A DNA stretch of 64,000 bases, taken from Phlebotomus papatasi (lineage: Eukaryota; Arthropoda; Insecta; Diptera; Psychodidae). Below are positions 43,564-55,019 of the stretch, in pieces. The stretch covers positions 86,128,712 through 86,192,711 of the forward strand of contig NC_077224.1 of assembly GCF_024763615.1 (NCBI RefSeq). Direction: 5' to 3'. Made by a program: the position numbers and the translations under genes. Below the pieces are notes generated by a model that saw only the letters and a list, made by a program, of their open reading frames with translations, ran no database searches and had not been told where the DNA came from. The first letter of the stretch is position 1, and every line of letters starts with the position of its first letter.

Positions 43564-44815
43564 GTAAAGATCTTTATTTTATACCTTGTTTTTCAATTAC
43601 ACACTGAGGAATAATGCATGTGCCCTAAAATTGTGAATCAATTAACACAGAAAACACAGAAGATGCCAATTAACAAAATTTCACGGTGTTCTGTTCGTTC
43701 TTTTTGTTTGCCAGAGATTAAAAAGAGATATCTTCAGTATGATTTATGGGAAAATTATGCAAATTGGAGGCATAAGTGATAGTGAAATGTCCATCTGGAA
43801 TTTTGTTTTTAGTAAATCCTCAGGAGATGCATGAGAATTTGCCAGAAATATTCTATAGAAGTTTCTGTTGAGTATTTCAATGTGTCACGTGCTTCCTGTC
43901 GCCATAGAATTTTCTTTGTCGCCATTTTGTTTTTAAATTGTATGGAAGTTTGTTGAAAGGAGACATTAATATGTTTTAAAACGTGTCAATTAGCGCTGAA
44001 AACTAGTAAAAACCTTTAAAGAACTCTTTTTAATTTGCCAGCTCGAATGACAGCTACCCTCTGGCTTTGAAAACCAGCGCTGTAACTTTTCCATTTGTCC
44101 ACCAACCGCAGATAACTTCACACTGTTCCTAAATTAAGTTGCTTTTAATTTAAAATATCCTCCATCTTGAAAATATCCTTTCATTCTCTGCAGGCTTTCT
44201 TATTCACAAAATTTCATTGTATGATTTATTTTGACATCATTTTGACATCAAAGATACCCAAATAACTTTCCAACACATGGAAAGTGACAAAATATTTAGC
44301 AATTGAGACGTAGAGAGCATCGTTCTGAACACTTTCACTTCCATTTGTAATCCAGCGTCACTCAGAAGTGGGATATATGTCAAATGCCTCCCAACTAAAT
44401 TTGATTTGAAAATAAAATGTATTTGTGCAGGAAAAGAGAGTTTAAAAGAAAATATTTTCTGAGTTTTCGATCCCCTGGGTCTAGGGTCAAACGAAGACAT
44501 CAATAAGTTTTCTGCAAAATTAATTTTTCTGACTCAAAAGATAATTATCTGAAGATGATTGATTTTAAATTCTTCCCTCAACCACAAACAATCAAGATTT
44601 TATCACGAAATTGCTGAAAGGCAGACTTCAGTTTGCATAATTGCCTTTAATGATATTGTTTATTAATTGTTAACAGTATTGTACAATTTCTCCGCAAGTG
44701 AATTAACTTGGCGCATTTGCTTTGTTTTCTATACACCACATGAATTAGTTAGCATCTGGTTAGGTTTTGCAAAGATATCCGTTATGAAGAATGTTTATTT
44801 GATAATGTTCAACAG
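43564..44815. other. Intron 5, no gene
   Basis: 1252 bp, AT-rich, from GTAAAGATC to TTCAACAG. Minus-strand ORF 44237-44503 shows no domain. No repeat family recognised. Confidence 0.6.
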
Positions 44816-45466
44816 TCCAAGTGGAGGTTCACTCCAGCAGCAGTGGAGCTGGAAGTGGCTCCGAGGAGAGTCTGTCAGTGGCATCATCGGCTTCAGATAC
44901 GGCTCCCGCAATTCCTTCGTTGAATCGTTCTGGCGGAGCCAATAATACAGCCACGAGTGGTCACGATCATGACTACGAGGATATTTATTTGGTGAGGGAG
45001 GAGGCTCATGGGGCATCCCCAAAGAGCACAGCAGGACCAAAGGGGGCCCAGGGAAGGAGTCGCTCACGCGACAGTGGGTCACACAGTCGTTCGGCGAGCG
45101 CTAGTTCCAACCATAGCAATGACATTGTGGTTCAGTACTCAGGTGGCGGATGCAGCAATATCATCAAGAAACGCAATATCCTAAAGGACTCAACGGCTGC
45201 CAAGGGAAAGTATGATATACCACGGAAGACCACTGAAGTGTACAACTCTAAGAACTTTTCGGGTAGCAAGAGCAGCTCACCTGTGTTGAAGAATGACACT
45301 TACGAGAGCGTTTGCTCGCCGGAGGATACACAGGAAAGACTAAAGATGGCTCAAAGGCATCAGGGAGCTACCAAGGGGACACCTGCAGGAGGAGGGAGTG
45401 TGAATGGGGCAAGGCAGCTTCTCAAGAGAGTTGTCTCGGCGCCGATTACTAACAATGAAACTAAAG
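44816..45466 (+). CDS. f: forked exon 6, Ser/Gly-rich region
   Basis: 651 bp, entering in phase 1 after TGTTCAACAG and leaving in phase 1 at AAAG|GTAAGT. About 217 residues, mostly low complexity (HSSSSGAGSGSEES, SRSRDSGSHSRSASASSN). Embedded conserved-looking motifs are HDHDYEDIYLVREE, a KKRNILKDS basic segment, KYDIPRKTTEVYNSKNF and DTYESVCSPEDTQERLKMAQ. Tyr-containing acidic motifs such as YEDIYLV could be phosphorylation or docking sites, which is inference. Codon bias is strongly coding. No recognised globular domain. Confidence 0.93.
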
Positions 45467-46489
45467 GTAAGTACCTATAATTTACAAATTGCAAAAATAC
45501 ATTTAAGTACGTATTTATCCATCTCGAAAGACCAAATCTGCCCTAGACTTTTGATGCCGCTCTATGGAATGGCTTTCTTTTGAATATAATACGGTAGACT
45601 CTCTCAAATTCAGGCATTTGGGACCAAAATATCATCCGCATTATGGAGAAATTCTGACAATAATCATGGTGATCCTCCGCTACTTCAGAAAAATGTTCGT
45701 GATCGATCCTAAGATTCTCCAATGCAAGATCGTCAATTTGATTCAGTCAGATTGTTCTAGGTTTACCCCGAGTTTGCCTGGCTAATTTACAAAATTCTCC
45801 AGAACACGCTTTTCTTCACTCTCGATCTGACAGATTTTTAGACATTGTAGTATTCAAAATTTCCGCTATTGGCACTACGTTATAGAACTCGCGTCCTTCG
45901 AAATGTTATTGAATAGTCCACAAACTTGGGACAAACTGCGACAACTAGAAAACATCGAAATTCGGTGTTTTCCATTATAAAAAGATTGAAGCCTCTAAGT
46001 TTTGTCATGGAGTCCAATGAGAATTATGGGAACTAAGGAACAATAAATTTTAACGTCTATTACGTTTTCTTATTTAGTATTCTGAGTATTTTCACAATGA
46101 ATGTGATTCTATAATTTGACTCCAGGGCTATGGCATGTTATTTTTTTTCTATGGAGTCAGGCTTTGACTCGAATCCATCGTGCTTTTGAGGATTTTTCGA
46201 AAAGTTTTCCCTTTGATTGTCAAAAATGACAATTCATGGAAAAATGTGTTGAAAGGAAGATCAACTGGCATAGAGTGAAAAGCTCTAATCAAGCAAATTT
46301 GTCGGCAGTTAGGAATAATCTAGCTAAGTTTTAGATTATAGGTTGTGGAGGACATCCAAGAAAAGGGTGCAGCAATTTTGAGCCGATACTGAGCTCTGTA
46401 CCCTTCAGTACAGCTTCCGTTTTATGCTGTAGAAATTGAGTATATTGCTCAGCCGGGTTACTTAAAAATTTTCAAAGGTAATGATTTCC
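45467..46489. other. Start of intron 6, no gene recognised
   Basis: Non-coding. At 45592 GGTAGACTCTCTCAAATTCA resembles a Tigger-type terminus but no partner end was found. Confidence 0.4.
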
Positions 46490-46690
46490 TATCCAAAATT
46501 CACGCGCTTATATGAAGCTAATGCTGGACAATGTCCCGGAAAGTGCTCCACTGTTTCGTACGCAGATTTATACCATCTGCATTCTAGGCTATCGGCAATT
46601 TCCATCTTAAATACATGGCCATCGAGCTATTGTCCCCAAAATAATTAAATTGGAAAGTCCAGTAATTGAGATAAAATATCTATCGAATTT
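46490..46690 (-). pseudogene. Decayed I-clade-like non-LTR retrotransposon 3' coding fragment
   Basis: On the minus strand one frame reads MEIADSLECRWYKSAYETVE then HFPGHCPALASYKR. Spacing follows the C-x2-C...ET-x-EH-x4-CPAL zinc-knuckle-like motif found at the C-terminus of ORF2 in I/R1/Jockey-type elements, with the second Cys replaced. Neither the rest of ORF2 nor an end is seen. Distinct from the LINE fragment beside it. Confidence 0.55.
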
Positions 46691-46732
46691 TCGAGCAGAG
46701 CCTTTGTGGATCTGCAGGACATTTATATCAAT

Positions 46733-47345
46733 TCAATTCAATTTTGAAGTTTATTTCATGCCTAAAGGATACAATGTTTCCTAAGTATAAGTATAAGGCT
46801 ATATATAACTTACAAAAGTTTATTTATTTTTTGTTTTTGTGACGTGAGTTGCAACCGATCCTAGCCTAACAGAATGACGACGTTCAAAAAAATTCATTGA
46901 GTAATTTCTTAATCTCTTTAACAGTTTGGTTTTTTAAATTTGATTTTAGTGTTTGTGGTAAATTATTATAATTTTTTATGGCATTAAATGTAATAGATTT
47001 TGTTCCATATTTTGTTGTTTTAGGACGTATGTTTATTATATCACCTTGCTGTCTTCTTTCCTGTGTATTAATTTCTAATTGACTTTGTGTGTGAATTAAT
47101 TTATTTTTTATTTTGTGTATGTGTAAGATTTGCTGTACCGTAATAATTTGTCTTATTGGAAGTACCTTTGTCTCTTTGTATAAAGTCTCAGTTTTTGTGT
47201 ACTTATTATAGTTGAATAGAATTTTTACAATTTTATTTTGTGTTCTTTTAAGTTTGTTTAGGAATTTTTTGTTTGTGTTGCCCCAGATCATATATCCGTA
47301 GCTCAATATTGACTCACACAGTGAGTAATATATCGTTTTTCTAAT
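46733..47345 (-). pseudogene. 5'-truncated LINE, C-terminal end of reverse transcriptase ORF
   Basis: The minus-strand ORF 46884-47306 (140 codons) begins within SYGYMIWGNTNKKFLNKLKR and continues TQNKIVKILF... ETLYKETKVLPIRQIITVQ, ending LKNQTVKEIKKLLNEFF. This is the conserved region after the RT domain of Jockey/CR1-like LINEs (YGxxxWGN, QKKIVRI, L-P-I). The in-frame homology extends upstream (KTIYYSLCESIL) to about 47341, where the copy is truncated. The 3' UTR ends in an AATTGAATTGAATT tail at 46733. The ORF is undamaged, suggesting a fairly young insertion. Confidence 0.8.
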
Positions 47346-47494
47346 TTAATATAATTTCCGATTACAAATTCCTTTGTTTTTCTTGAGGAGCTCATCCTCA
47401 GCATCCTCATCATCTTGAGCAGCTTCTTCCAGGAGCTCTTGAAAAGAGCTCCTGGAATTAAAATAATTTAAATATAAAATTAATAAGGAAATTG

Positions 47495-47535
47495 TGCAAA
47501 ATTGCGGACAGCTTGCAATATCGGACACTTTAATT
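47495..47535. mobile_element. Fragment resembling pogo-like TA-MITE end
   Basis: GTGCAAAATTGCGGACAGCT then TGCAATATCGGACAC is close to GTGCCAAATTCCGGCCAGCT then TGCAATTTCGGCCAC at 29332. Only this piece is recognisable. Confidence 0.4.
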
Positions 47536-47739
47536 ATTTATCAAAATTCCACAATTTTTTTTAATTTCTTGAAGTTGTGAATTTCCAAAGAAACAACAGA
47601 ACGTAACTTGGTGTCTGATATAAACAAAGCAATAACTATATTTTTTTCAATTTTTATTTTAGTCGTAATGGGAAACTGCAAAGGAGTTTTACGCACTGTC
47701 CCTATGTACAGTTCCCATTCTAGGGACTGTGTACACGCA

Positions 47740-49340
47740 TTTGACATATATTTCCGCAAGTAATCTCTGTAATATTTCCGGAAAAACTGTGAGATCTTTT
47801 CCAGTGATATGGCCGGGAAGGGTCGTTGTATTTTTTTCGCTTTTGCGAGGAAATTTCTTATAGATTTTCTAGGGAAATATCGAAAAGACAACCGGAAAAC
47901 TGGGGAATTTTTCCGAGGGATATTCCTAAGAGAGGTTGATGAACATCTTCCTGCTTTTCTAGGAAAATTTCCAAAAGATTTTGCAGAAAAATCTTAGTTA
48001 AAATCTTAGTAAAATTCCTGAAAAACTCAAGGATTTGTTCCACGGATATACCCGAGAAAGCCTGATGAACATTTTCCCGAAAAATTTGGTTTAAATGTTG
48101 GAAAAAATGAGGAATAATCTCAATTAAATCTCCAGAAAAGGCTACTGAATTTTACCCACTACCATTTAGAGCTTTCCCTAGATTTCCCTTGCATTTCCAA
48201 TAGTAAATTTATTTGATTTTTTTTCTTATCATTTTTTATTTGTTGTTTTTTTCTTTTTGTATTTTGTTGCATTTATTTTTTTTAATTTATTTTATATTCA
48301 TTTATATTTTTTCTAATTTTGATTTCCACGCGAGATCTTTTGAGCTTCCTTGAAAGAGGCTACTGAGTTTTCCCAGCCTATATGGAGATATTTCTTGACC
48401 ATCTTGATAAATTCTCTGCTTCATATATTATATCCATGTATTGCTCTTCGATGTTATATACAAACTTTTTCCAAAAAACATCTCGACTGAAGTATATCAT
48501 TAAGTGAAAATTAATTTCATATGGATTTTTTGGAAAAACCTATTGAATTGTTCCCGTCTCTCTTGGGAATTTTCTATGAATTTTCTAAATTTTTTTCTCT
48601 GGAAAATTTTAGTATTTTTATATGAGTATTCGATGTTCTATATGTTTTTTTTCGCAATAGAAATATCTCGACCAAAGTATATCTTTGTTACTGAAGTTTT
48701 CCTTTTTGGAGAAATTTCATAAATATTTTTCAAGAAGTCTGGAGGAAACTTCAAAAACTCGGAAAACCTAAGGGAATATTTCCCATGCAAGACTTTGGAG
48801 ATTTTGTTATGTATTTTTTATAGCTTACCAAGGACAATTCTATACTGATTCCACTTGAATTCCTACGATAGAAAATATTTGGAGAATATTAAGGGAAAGT
48901 TCTTGATTTCAACATAGAATGTTCTGTAGAAAAGTCCAGGGAATTTCTTTGGAAATTACCAAAGAAATTTTCACAAGAAATTATCAAAAGCTCTCCAGGA
49001 TCTTACCGATTTTTCCAGTGACTTCATCCGTGTTCCCATGTATGAAATCTTCGGGAATTTCTAGGACAAAATTCCTTACACAAATAATGAAATTTCTATT
49101 GAAAATCCTGAGAAATATCAGAGGACACAATCAATGGAAAAATTCTTAAGGAATTCTTTGGGAATTTCATGGAAATTCTAAGTACGACAATTCGAACGAA
49201 ATTTTCTGGGATCTCGTTGGGAAATTTCCAAATTTTGAAATAGGGTAATTTCTTTAGTTATTCCCTTTACATTTCAAATAAGGGAATTCTTGCAGATATT
49301 TAAGGGGAAATTCACATTTCCTGGGCAAATCCCAAGTAAT
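47740..49340. repeat. Degenerate low-complexity region of GGAAATTTTCC-like words
   Basis: For about 1.6 kb the sequence is dominated by variants of GGAATTTC, GGAAAATTTCC, GAAAATCC and their inverses, without a stable period. It looks like an old, decayed short-unit satellite. Short ORFs on both strands here are by-products. Confidence 0.5.
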
Positions 49341-49371
49341 TTCATAAGAAATAATCCACAGAAACTTCTCT

Positions 49372-49610
49372 ACTGAGAGAAATCCGAAAAACTTAAATTT
49401 TAATTTTACCCTTCAGTATTGATCCAAAATCGGTGTAAATGTTACCCTATTTAGGTGTATTAGGGGCTAAAGGTATCCTTTTTCATGTTAATTTTACCTT
49501 TAAAAAGGTGTAAAATTAAATAAAAAAAATGTTGATATATTTTTACACCTAAAAATTGTTAAATTTCTGAGGAAAAAATGTTAATCGCACCCTCATTTTT
49601 TCCTCAGTGT
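49372..49610. mobile_element. MITE, ACTGAG family, copy 2
   Basis: Matches 4084-4336 throughout: ACTGAGAGAAATCCGAAAAA, AGTATTGATCCAAAATCGGT, GGTGTAAAATTAA, GTTAATCGCACCCTC and CCTCAGTGT in the same order. Both copies are in the same orientation. Confidence 0.75.
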
Positions 49611-49812
49611 AGGAATTCTCTGCGAATTCCCTAAGAGACTAATGAATTTTTCAAGGCTGAAAATTCATGAAGAATTCCTTGTGATTTCCTTGGAAAATTT
49701 CCACCGCTCTGTAGAGTAATTTGATTGTATGAGAATTTCGGGTAAAATTCACTCGATACCAAAAGAATCAATAGGGAAATTTCTCCTGGGACGCTTTTTT
49801 TATGGGGATTAA

Positions 49813-49952
49813 AGGCGTCTACACATTGGGAGCAATTTTCGTTAAAAATTGCGTTTTTGACAGAAATTTGACGTTTCCCCCTACAACGCTACAGGGAATT
49901 TCCTTCAAAAAAGCAATTTTTGACAAAAATTGCTCCCAATGTGTAGAGGCCA
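49813..49952 (-). mobile_element. 140-bp hairpin MITE (PIF/Harbinger-like), copy 3
   Basis: Again exactly 140 bp, flanked by TAA on both sides (49810-49812 and 49953-49955). Opposite orientation to the two copies in intron 2, few differences. Confidence 0.85.
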
Positions 49953-49955
49953 TAA

Positions 49956-50581
49956 CTGTGAAAATCTCTTAAGTTCTCATCTTCAATTCAACTTCACATT
50001 CTACCTAATTTACTCCTGCGCTCCCATAATCATGAATGCCCTTCTTTATCAAATATCTCGAATTATTGCTGATTGGCTGATAATCTTAATTTTGAGAAAG
50101 ATAAATTGCCTAATAAATTCAATGTCTTTCTTGATAAAATTAAAGAAAAAAACCTTTCAAAGCAATATTGCATTTATTTTCCTAATACTTCTCAAATCTC
50201 TTGTAATTTGAAGAATTTGGCAATATCCGTTAAGAAATTTGAATAATGCTATAATGTAGCATCATTAAAAAGATTACAATGCTTGGCATTTCTTTCATAA
50301 ATAGCATATTATAGGTAATTTATTACCAATTTTCATTTGCATTCTTTTGGATTAATGGAATGTAAATGTCAATTTTTTTTCTTTAAAATATCAAATGATT
50401 TAACATTTTGTTAAAATAATTAAGTATTTGCATTACAAGGCTAAAAGTTTGAATTAGAAATGTTATTCTAATTTCTTTCCAATTTTAATACGCGTAATTT
50501 AATCTAAGTGGAAATACATCTCTACGAGTTGCCTACATTCCGGCACTTTGGCTAAAACTTGGCGCGCTTTTTTTTCTGCAG
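49956..50581. other. End of intron 6, no gene
   Basis: AT-rich with an open frame of 93 codons (49930-50211) that is hydrophobic by composition only. The intron ends with a T-rich tract and TTTTTTTTCTGCAG. Confidence 0.5.
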
Positions 50582-50839
50582 TTGTTGGTCCACCTCCGCC
50601 GCCACTTCCACCCCCTCTCAAGGCACCTAACCATTCCACCAGCTGCAGCAACAACTCCCAGTCATCCACCATGTCCACCACCACGGGCTCCTCCAATTCC
50701 ATGGACGCTCAGCCGGTGGCGAATGAGGTGGAAAGCCCTCCGGACTCGGACTCTGGCCTCGAGGTGGTTGAGGAGCCAACTCTCAGACCTTCGGATCTCG
50801 TGCGCGGGAATCACAATCGCAGCATGTCCACGGTATCTG
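50582..50839 (+). CDS. f: forked exon 7, proline-rich region
   Basis: 258 bp, phase 1 at both ends, donor TCTG|GTGAGT. It begins VVGPPPPPLPPPLKAP, a polyproline stretch of the profilin/SH3-binding type; vertebrate espins carry proline-rich peptides in a comparable position. A Ser/Thr/Asn-rich linker follows, then acidic ESPPDSDSGLEVVEEPTLRP and SDLVRGNHNRSMSTVSG, which looks conserved. The exon is GC-rich in a very AT-rich neighbourhood. Being symmetric in phase (1-1), it could be skipped without a frameshift, so an isoform without the proline-rich part is possible; this is inference. Confidence 0.92.
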
Positions 50840-51506
50840 GTGAGTGACTTCTTGAGTTTGTTTTGGTGGTGGATTTGTCTTTCATTTCTAGCGTTTCTTG
50901 CGGCAGTGACTTGAGAGTCATAATGGAGAGGTTTTTTATTTGTTTCTTTGATGATTAATTGAATGTGATAGTGAAGCACGGCAGAGAAATTTATTGCTAA
51001 TTTAAACAATTGAAAGACACTTCAGCATCCACCCCGAGGTGTGTACATAGTCGGAGTGTATACAATTAAAAATCTTGTAGAAAGAAGTGTATAATTGATC
51101 CAGTTTGTGAGTGGGGAAGGCGTGAATCAGTGTGGCAGATGATACCTCAGTGATTTCTCCCATTTATCAAATGCTAAGGCCTCCTTTAGAGAAATTACAC
51201 CTCTTGAATCTTGTTGGTTAGGCTTTGAAAATTTCAAGAGTGTTGAGAAATTGCAAAGTGTTGAAGTTTATTTGAAATATTTTATGGTTTTTTACACTCT
51301 TTTTTATTAATGGTTATTATTAAAGAGGAAAAGTCCAATCAAGTAAAAGGTTACGTGATATGAGCTCAAGAAACTTGTATTTGTTTAAACAAGGGCCAAC
51401 GGTTTTTTTTTTATTTTGAGGTTATGAGTGTTTTATTTGAACATAACCTTGAACGAAGGATTTTAGGATCCAGAGAAACTCTTCTTCAAAATATAACGAA
51501 TTACAT
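50840..51506. other. Start of 12.9-kb intron 7, no gene
   Basis: Non-coding. Carries GAGGTTATGAGTG and AACATAACCTTG near 51418-51452. Confidence 0.5.
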
Positions 51507-51849
51507 TACAGTAGAGTCTCGCTATAGTCCATATTTGGTTCCAGATTTGACACTTGGGTCGCACTATAGTCCATGTTAATTTTTAAAATTATCAACAACT
51601 TTTAGTATTGAAATTGCTCGACGGCTTCCGCTTTCTTTGCAATTGTGGTACTTGTCCTCGCTCTCTTCATTATGGATCACAATTTATCACAACTACTCAA
51701 TAAAGTTTGCCAGAAATATTAAAATGATTATGAAAACATTGCACGTCGCGTACTAAAAAACATAACCTAACTCAAAATCAGTGCTTTTAAATCAACGGTC
51801 GATAAATTGTGGACTATAGAGCGATGGCCTATAGCGAGACTCTACTGTA
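51507..51849. mobile_element. pogo/Tigger-type MITE, 343 bp
   Basis: Left TACAGTAGAGTCTCGCTATA then GTCCA. Right is the inverse (CTATAGCGAGACTCTACTGTA). The TACAGTA-G-type terminus within TA is characteristic of pogo/Tigger elements. The right half is shared with the truncated copy at 35067-35250. No transposase. Confidence 0.82.
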
Positions 51850-52665
51850 TTTACTTCTCGAGAGACAAAATTTACAATAAAATGTGTTTCCAGACACAAA
51901 TCTTTATAAATCTTCATATACAAAATGTTTCCTTTGAGGTTATGTAAGTTGTCAACTAATGTCATTTTCTAGATAACCTAACAATAACAGAAGTATTCGA
52001 TCGAGGATTCTTTTTACGTCTTCTATCCTTTAAACGGATAGATGTTTGAATTAAAAGAAATTGTTTTATTGATTATCTCATTACCATCAACAAATACTCG
52101 GAAATAACCCAATTTACCTTATAGACATCGCCGTCTTAGTGAAACCATGGAAGAAATCCTACTCGAATTGTACATTTCGAATATTTTCGTGCTTACTTTT
52201 TTTGAATTTTTATTCTAAATTTTAAGAAATTGGTTTTAAGAATGCCCTCCTAGCTGGGTTATGTGATTTTGAGATTATTGTATAAAAAAAATAATGAACC
52301 TTATCTGGTATATGTCAGTGAGTCGTTAGAAACTCATTTTATTATGCATCATAACCTAACAAAACATTTGCAGGTTATATTTCTCAAAAAATAGGTATTC
52401 ATATTTTATAAAGTACCGGATGTTCATGTCGATTTGTTTAGAGAAAGGTGTAAACATTCATGAAAGCTTCTTATTAAATTACTAGTAATATGCCTGAAAG
52501 TCAGTTAAATACTCTCAATTTACACTTCCCTTATGTTGTTCCGCTGGTACACTTCCCTTGTGTTGCGATAAAGAACCTTTTCTGTATCCTCTATGCTCTC
52601 AAATTTTTATATTTTCTGTGTCTTTTCTGTATCGGTTATTGACAGGTGATGAGAAATTGAGCTAA

Positions 52666-53645
52666 TAGGGTAAGTGTGCCACATTTCGGCATAGTTGCAT
52701 ATAAGCACCGAATTCCTAAGTTTGAAATGCAATAATTTTAATTCATATTGATATTTTTTGTTACTTCCTTTTCGGGAGGGTTGTTTGGAATCTTGAAAAC
52801 TAGTTTATCATCTTTGTTTTCTTTAAATCACTTCCTAAAATATTCAAAAATTAATAAAAATATGGACATTGCTTTGGGTAGCATTCCGGCCACTTTGAGT
52901 GAAATACCGACCACCTTTTGTGACGCAACGGATAGAAAATTTCAAAACGTCAAACGGAACGAGTTTAATATTTAGTTTAATACGTTTATATAACCCACAA
53001 GCCCTGAGATCTTCCGTGTAGTTTGTCCTGAAGACCTGAAGAGTAGCATCTCAAATTTATGCGCAGATTCCCGTAACAATTTGCCCTTCCTGAACTCTTC
53101 CAAAGCCTTTTCCACATCATCTTTTTCATACAAGCGATGGTTTTTTTCTCTGGACATTGTAGAACTCAGAAATTGAAAAAAATGAAATAAAATGAATAAG
53201 AAATTTAGGAAAGCAAAATATGTTGCCGGAATAGGCAACACTACTTCACCGGAAAGACGCTCACAAAGTATATACTTTTTTTCGCGAAATACAGGATCCA
53301 GCTGGGAAATTTCACGCGAAATTTAAAGATTGATTCACTATTAACATAAACAGAAACAATCTTTAATGAAAACTAATCAGTTTTCATGAAAAACACCGAA
53401 GGAAAACCTTCTGCACTTCACCACAAATTACAAGACTGCTAGAAACACAATCGATCTGTCACATTTTTTGTAAGACTCTTTCCACACTGAATTTTTACAA
53501 CGCAATTTAAATTCAAATTATAGCTAAAATTTAAGTGTCTTTGTGTTAATACATCCAAAAATGAATAAATATTTAAAATCAAAATAAAATTACACTCAAA
53601 GTGGCCGAAATTAGAAGCTTGTCGAAATTTGGCACACTTCCTCTA
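52666..53645 (-). mobile_element. Longest pogo-like TA element, transposase N-terminus remnant
   Basis: About 980 bp between TAGGGTAAGTGTGCCACATT and ...GAAATTTGGCACACTTCCTCTA. The minus-strand ORF 52972-53241 encodes MSREKNHRLYEKDDVEKALE then EFRKGKLLRESAHKFEM and RKISG. This has the length and pattern of the pipsqueak-type HTH that opens pogo/Tigger transposases (DVEKAL-E-x-RKG-S-x-R-x-A-x-x-F). The DDE catalytic domain is absent. It is the best source for reconstructing relationships of the shorter family members at 19735, 20002, 29322 and 59152. Confidence 0.75.
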
Positions 53646-54718
53646 TAACAACAGCGACAGATCCAGAAAAAATAGCCAAGCTTGTTGCAAAAATTAATTA
53701 GGAAAAGAAATCATCAAAACCGTTCCTTTTAATTTTAAAGGATTTTGTAGCCAAGGAGAGAATCAAGTTTAATAAAATGTGAAGATACATATGAAGTGTT
53801 GAATGAGTTGTTGCACTCGTACTTTTAGACTCTTGCAGACTTTTCAGCACAGTTTCAATAATTACAAACGAAATTACGTTTTTTTAGAGACTCTATTTTC
53901 CAAAAGTAGCTTCACTATTCTCTTAAAAAAATCAAAATATGTTGACACCCCTTCATCTCGCGCTAGAAAATCAAAATATATTAAAAAAAATTTGAAAATA
54001 TTTATGAATTTTATTTTTCGATTTTTTTTAAAAGTTTTCCTTATTGGATTGTTAATTAGATTAAATAAATTACTAATTTCTAAGTATGAGAAGTGCATGA
54101 AGTGCAAGAAGTACTGGAAGTATTGCCACATTTTCGAGAGTGTTGCGAAGTTTTGGAAGTGCGAAGGCCTCTTCCATACAAATTGTGGAAATGCCTGGAA
54201 GTGGTGTACACAATTTTATCCAAATATCTCCCCCTTGGGTTTTTCTTTTTTGCTTTAAGAAATTGCGATCAAAAACAGCCTGAGTTTTTCTTTTTTGAAA
54301 CTTTTTTAAGAAAGATTTTAAGCAAGCTTTCTATTTGAAATTATTTACGAGTTCACCTCCATTAAAAACAATCTCCAAAAATGTCTATAAAAAAATATTT
54401 CCAAATCGGCTTTTTGTGTGGAAATTAGGATTAAGAAGGGAAATGTTCTTTTTAACGTGCTTAAATTTAAAAATTTAATTCAAATTCAATTTTTCGGCCG
54501 AAATCTTAAGCTTAAAACATGTTAAAACCACCAATAAGACTTTTTCTTAAGAAAATGTTCAGAATTTTATTAAAATTATAATGATTATTTATATACTATT
54601 TTTTTAATTTTCTGAATATAATGTAGGAGGGGTAACGGCCCGTTTACAACTTTGAAACCTGCAATATTAAAGGGGCCGTTTGGATAAAATTATGCGTCTT
54701 ATGAGCTCAAAAAACACA
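53646..54718. other. Intronic stretch without a recognised gene
   Basis: The 151-codon frame at 53803-54258 is Lys/Phe/Ile-rich, lacks a domain and runs through AT-rich DNA plus a local GAAGTGCATGAAGTGCAAGA imperfect repeat at 54085-54165. Not called. Confidence 0.45.
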
Positions 54719-55019
54719 TACAGTCGAGTTCCTCAAATTTGAACTCCTCAGATTTGAACGACAGTTGCATTCAAAATGTAAAATATGAGGTTATGTAAAA
54801 GAAATTTTGCATGGAGTTTGAATTAGAACTATTTCCCTCTGGTGTTTCCTTAATATTGCCGTCTTATAGTAATTTCCTCAACAAATTCCACCTTTTTAAC
54901 AACAAATTCAATTGATACAATTCTCTAAAGTTATTTTCCTTAATTTGGGAAAAGTTAATTTTACATGAATTTCGTTACGTTTTTGAAAATATTGTTCAAA
55001 TTTGAGGAACTCTACTGTA
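54719..55019. mobile_element. Tigger-type MITE, 301 bp
   Basis: Left TACAGTCGAGTTCCTCAAAT then TTGAAC. Right is the inverse (GTTCAAATTTGAGGAACTCT then ACTGTA). Termini lie in TA. AT-rich interior with one GAGGTTATGT word. Confidence 0.8.

Noticed and set aside
47740..49340. CRISPR-like or other ordered direct-repeat array
   Set aside because: No constant repeat or spacer length; only decayed low-complexity words, and the DNA is eukaryotic.
53803..54258. 151-codon + strand open frame as a gene
   Set aside because: Low-complexity K/F/I-rich translation of AT-rich DNA with an imperfect GAAGTGCAxGAAGTG repeat; no domain.
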